This document shows, one piece after another, positions 14,046 to 14,530 of a stretch of DNA of 14,530 nucleotides (its first letter is position 1; every line of letters starts with the position of its first letter). This stretch comes from Limnohabitans sp. (GTDB lineage: Bacteria; Pseudomonadota; Gammaproteobacteria; Burkholderiales; Burkholderiaceae_C), in assembly GCA_023260735.1 (NCBI GenBank), contig JALQUL010000480.1, positions 1 to 14,530 of the forward strand, in the 5' to 3' direction. A program made the translations under genes and the position numbers. The notes under the pieces are model-generated. The model was not told where the DNA came from, searched no databases, and saw only the letters and a program-made list of their open reading frames with translations.

Positions 14046-14359
14046 TGCAAAACAATAGGGTGTGGGTGCAGTCTTTGTTACAACAGCTTAATGGCGTATT
14101 GGTGGGCAAACCCCAGCAGGTACGGCAAAGTTTGTGCTGTTTGTTAGCGGGCGGCCACTTGCTAATTGAAGATGTGCCCGGAGTGGGTAAAACCACTTTG
14201 GCGCAAGCTTTAGCCTTAAGTTTAGGTCTTGATTTTGCCCTCGCGAAATTGCGTCATCGCGCGTTTTACACTGCGGGCCTTTACCGCAACAAAGCTCATG
14301 CTATTTTGTACTGCAATTTTTCCTACATCGTCTCCAGGTATGCCGGCATCTTTCGTTAA
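14045..14359 (+). CDS. MoxR-family AAA ATPase, N-terminal fragment ending at a junction
   Basis: The first 64 residues (14045-14236) are a clear MoxR-type AAA+ ATPase start: a helix ending VLVGKPQQVRQSLCCLLAGGHLLIEDVPGVGKTTLA, with the Walker A around 45-51, then ALALSLGLDF. MoxR proteins normally continue with a conserved stretch leading to a Walker B and run to about 300 residues. Here the frame instead continues for 40 residues of unrelated sequence to a stop at 14359; those residues are the antisense of a helicase gene. No Walker B, sensor or arginine finger is present, so the product could not be an active ATPase as drawn. MoxR proteins act as chaperones for cofactor insertion or complex assembly. 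The gene overlaps the sterol desaturase family gene by one base. Confidence 0.65.
   Translation: MQNNRVWVQSLLQQLNGVLVGKPQQVRQSLCCLLAGGHLLIEDVPGVGKTTLAQALALSLGLDFALAKLRHRAFYTAGLYRNKAHAILYCNFSYIVSRYAGIFR
14228..14236. other. Junction point between moxR-like and dbpA-like sequence
   Basis: CTTGATTTT at this site encodes the LDF of the MoxR-like protein on the plus strand and the KIK of the DbpA-like protein on the minus strand. Both proteins are family-like up to it and unrelated beyond it, as expected for joining at a 9-nt shared sequence. Confidence 0.6.
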
Positions 14360-14530
14360 TGCACCAACAAGATCCCCCGGACGCAACTTCTGCTTTTTGC
14401 CAGCACTTAATGAAATACAGGTAAATTCAGGTTGGGTGATTTTGTTTTTATGAAAGCGCAAACTCTGCGCGCCTTTAAGCGGTATATCACTTTCTTGTAG
14501 CACTTCTATCTTGCGTAAGAAATGCTCTTC
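14228..14530 (-). CDS. dbpA: DbpA-type DEAD-box RNA helicase, C-terminal fragment entering from the right edge
   Basis: The minus strand is open from the right edge and encodes about 101 residues of the end of a DbpA-type helicase. EEHFLRKIE near the edge fits the end of the helicase core, and the RNA-binding domain (DbpA_RBD) follows: KKQKLRPGDLVGALTKDAGI, DVGKIAVQNSMSFVAVK and FREGKIK. DbpA of E. coli ends with GGKIKG and about ten more basic residues; here the frame reads KIK, then Thr and a stop at 14222-14224, so those final residues are missing. DbpA acts in large-subunit ribosome assembly at helix 92 of 23S rRNA. A GTG at 14503 is internal to the domain and not a start. The loss occurs exactly where the MoxR gene also breaks off. 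Confidence 0.75.

Noticed and set aside
14237..14359. Residues after position 64 of the MoxR-like frame as a novel C-terminal domain.
   Set aside because: The same DNA encodes a well-conserved DbpA RNA-binding domain on the other strand, so the plus-strand translation is antisense noise.

Overview
This AT-rich window most resembles a betaproteobacterium. The evidence is by recalled family resemblance only: a salicylate 5-hydroxylase gene set collinear with the nag genes of Ralstonia sp. U2, a NahR/NagR-type regulator, and a long-form (449-aa) argininosuccinate synthase. No tRNA, rRNA, CRISPR array, insertion sequence or phage gene was found.

Region 1 (1-8097) is a catabolic module. A minus-strand operon runs nagAa (reductase), nagG and nagH (oxygenase), nagAb (Rieske ferredoxin), then a branched-chain-amino-acid-type ABC transporter: binding protein, two permeases, one ATPase, and the first codons of a second ATPase at the left edge. 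A NahR-like LysR gene is divergent. The 113-bp intergenic region holds a near-consensus NahR box and two overlapping divergent promoters. The inferred system senses salicylate or a relative, imports an aromatic acid, and 5-hydroxylates it to gentisate. The gentisate ring-cleavage genes are not in view and may lie beyond the left edge, downstream in the operon.

Region 2 (8098-12320) is a mix of housekeeping and unassigned genes: a small membrane protein of unknown function behind a near-consensus promoter, a phytanoyl-CoA-dioxygenase-family oxygenase, argG, and an RsuA/RluF-type pseudouridine-synthase homologue whose catalytic motifs are degenerate. The argG terminator lies inside the apparent leader of the oxygenase gene, ending exactly at its ribosome binding site.

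Region 3 (12321-14530) is on the plus strand: a short protein related to low-affinity iron permease, a fatty acid hydroxylase/sterol desaturase family membrane protein, and a MoxR-type AAA ATPase. The MoxR sequence stops being MoxR-like at about 14236. There it joins, tail to tail, the C-terminus of a DbpA-type RNA helicase on the opposite strand. Both proteins lose their ends at a shared 9-nt sequence, so this is either a recent rearrangement or a chimeric assembly joint.

The most notable points are the coupling of salicylate 5-hydroxylase to a Liv-type transporter, the NahR box geometry, the hairpin in the oxygenase leader, the catalytically degenerate pseudouridine-synthase homologue, and the moxR/dbpA junction. 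I saw no clearly novel multi-gene system.
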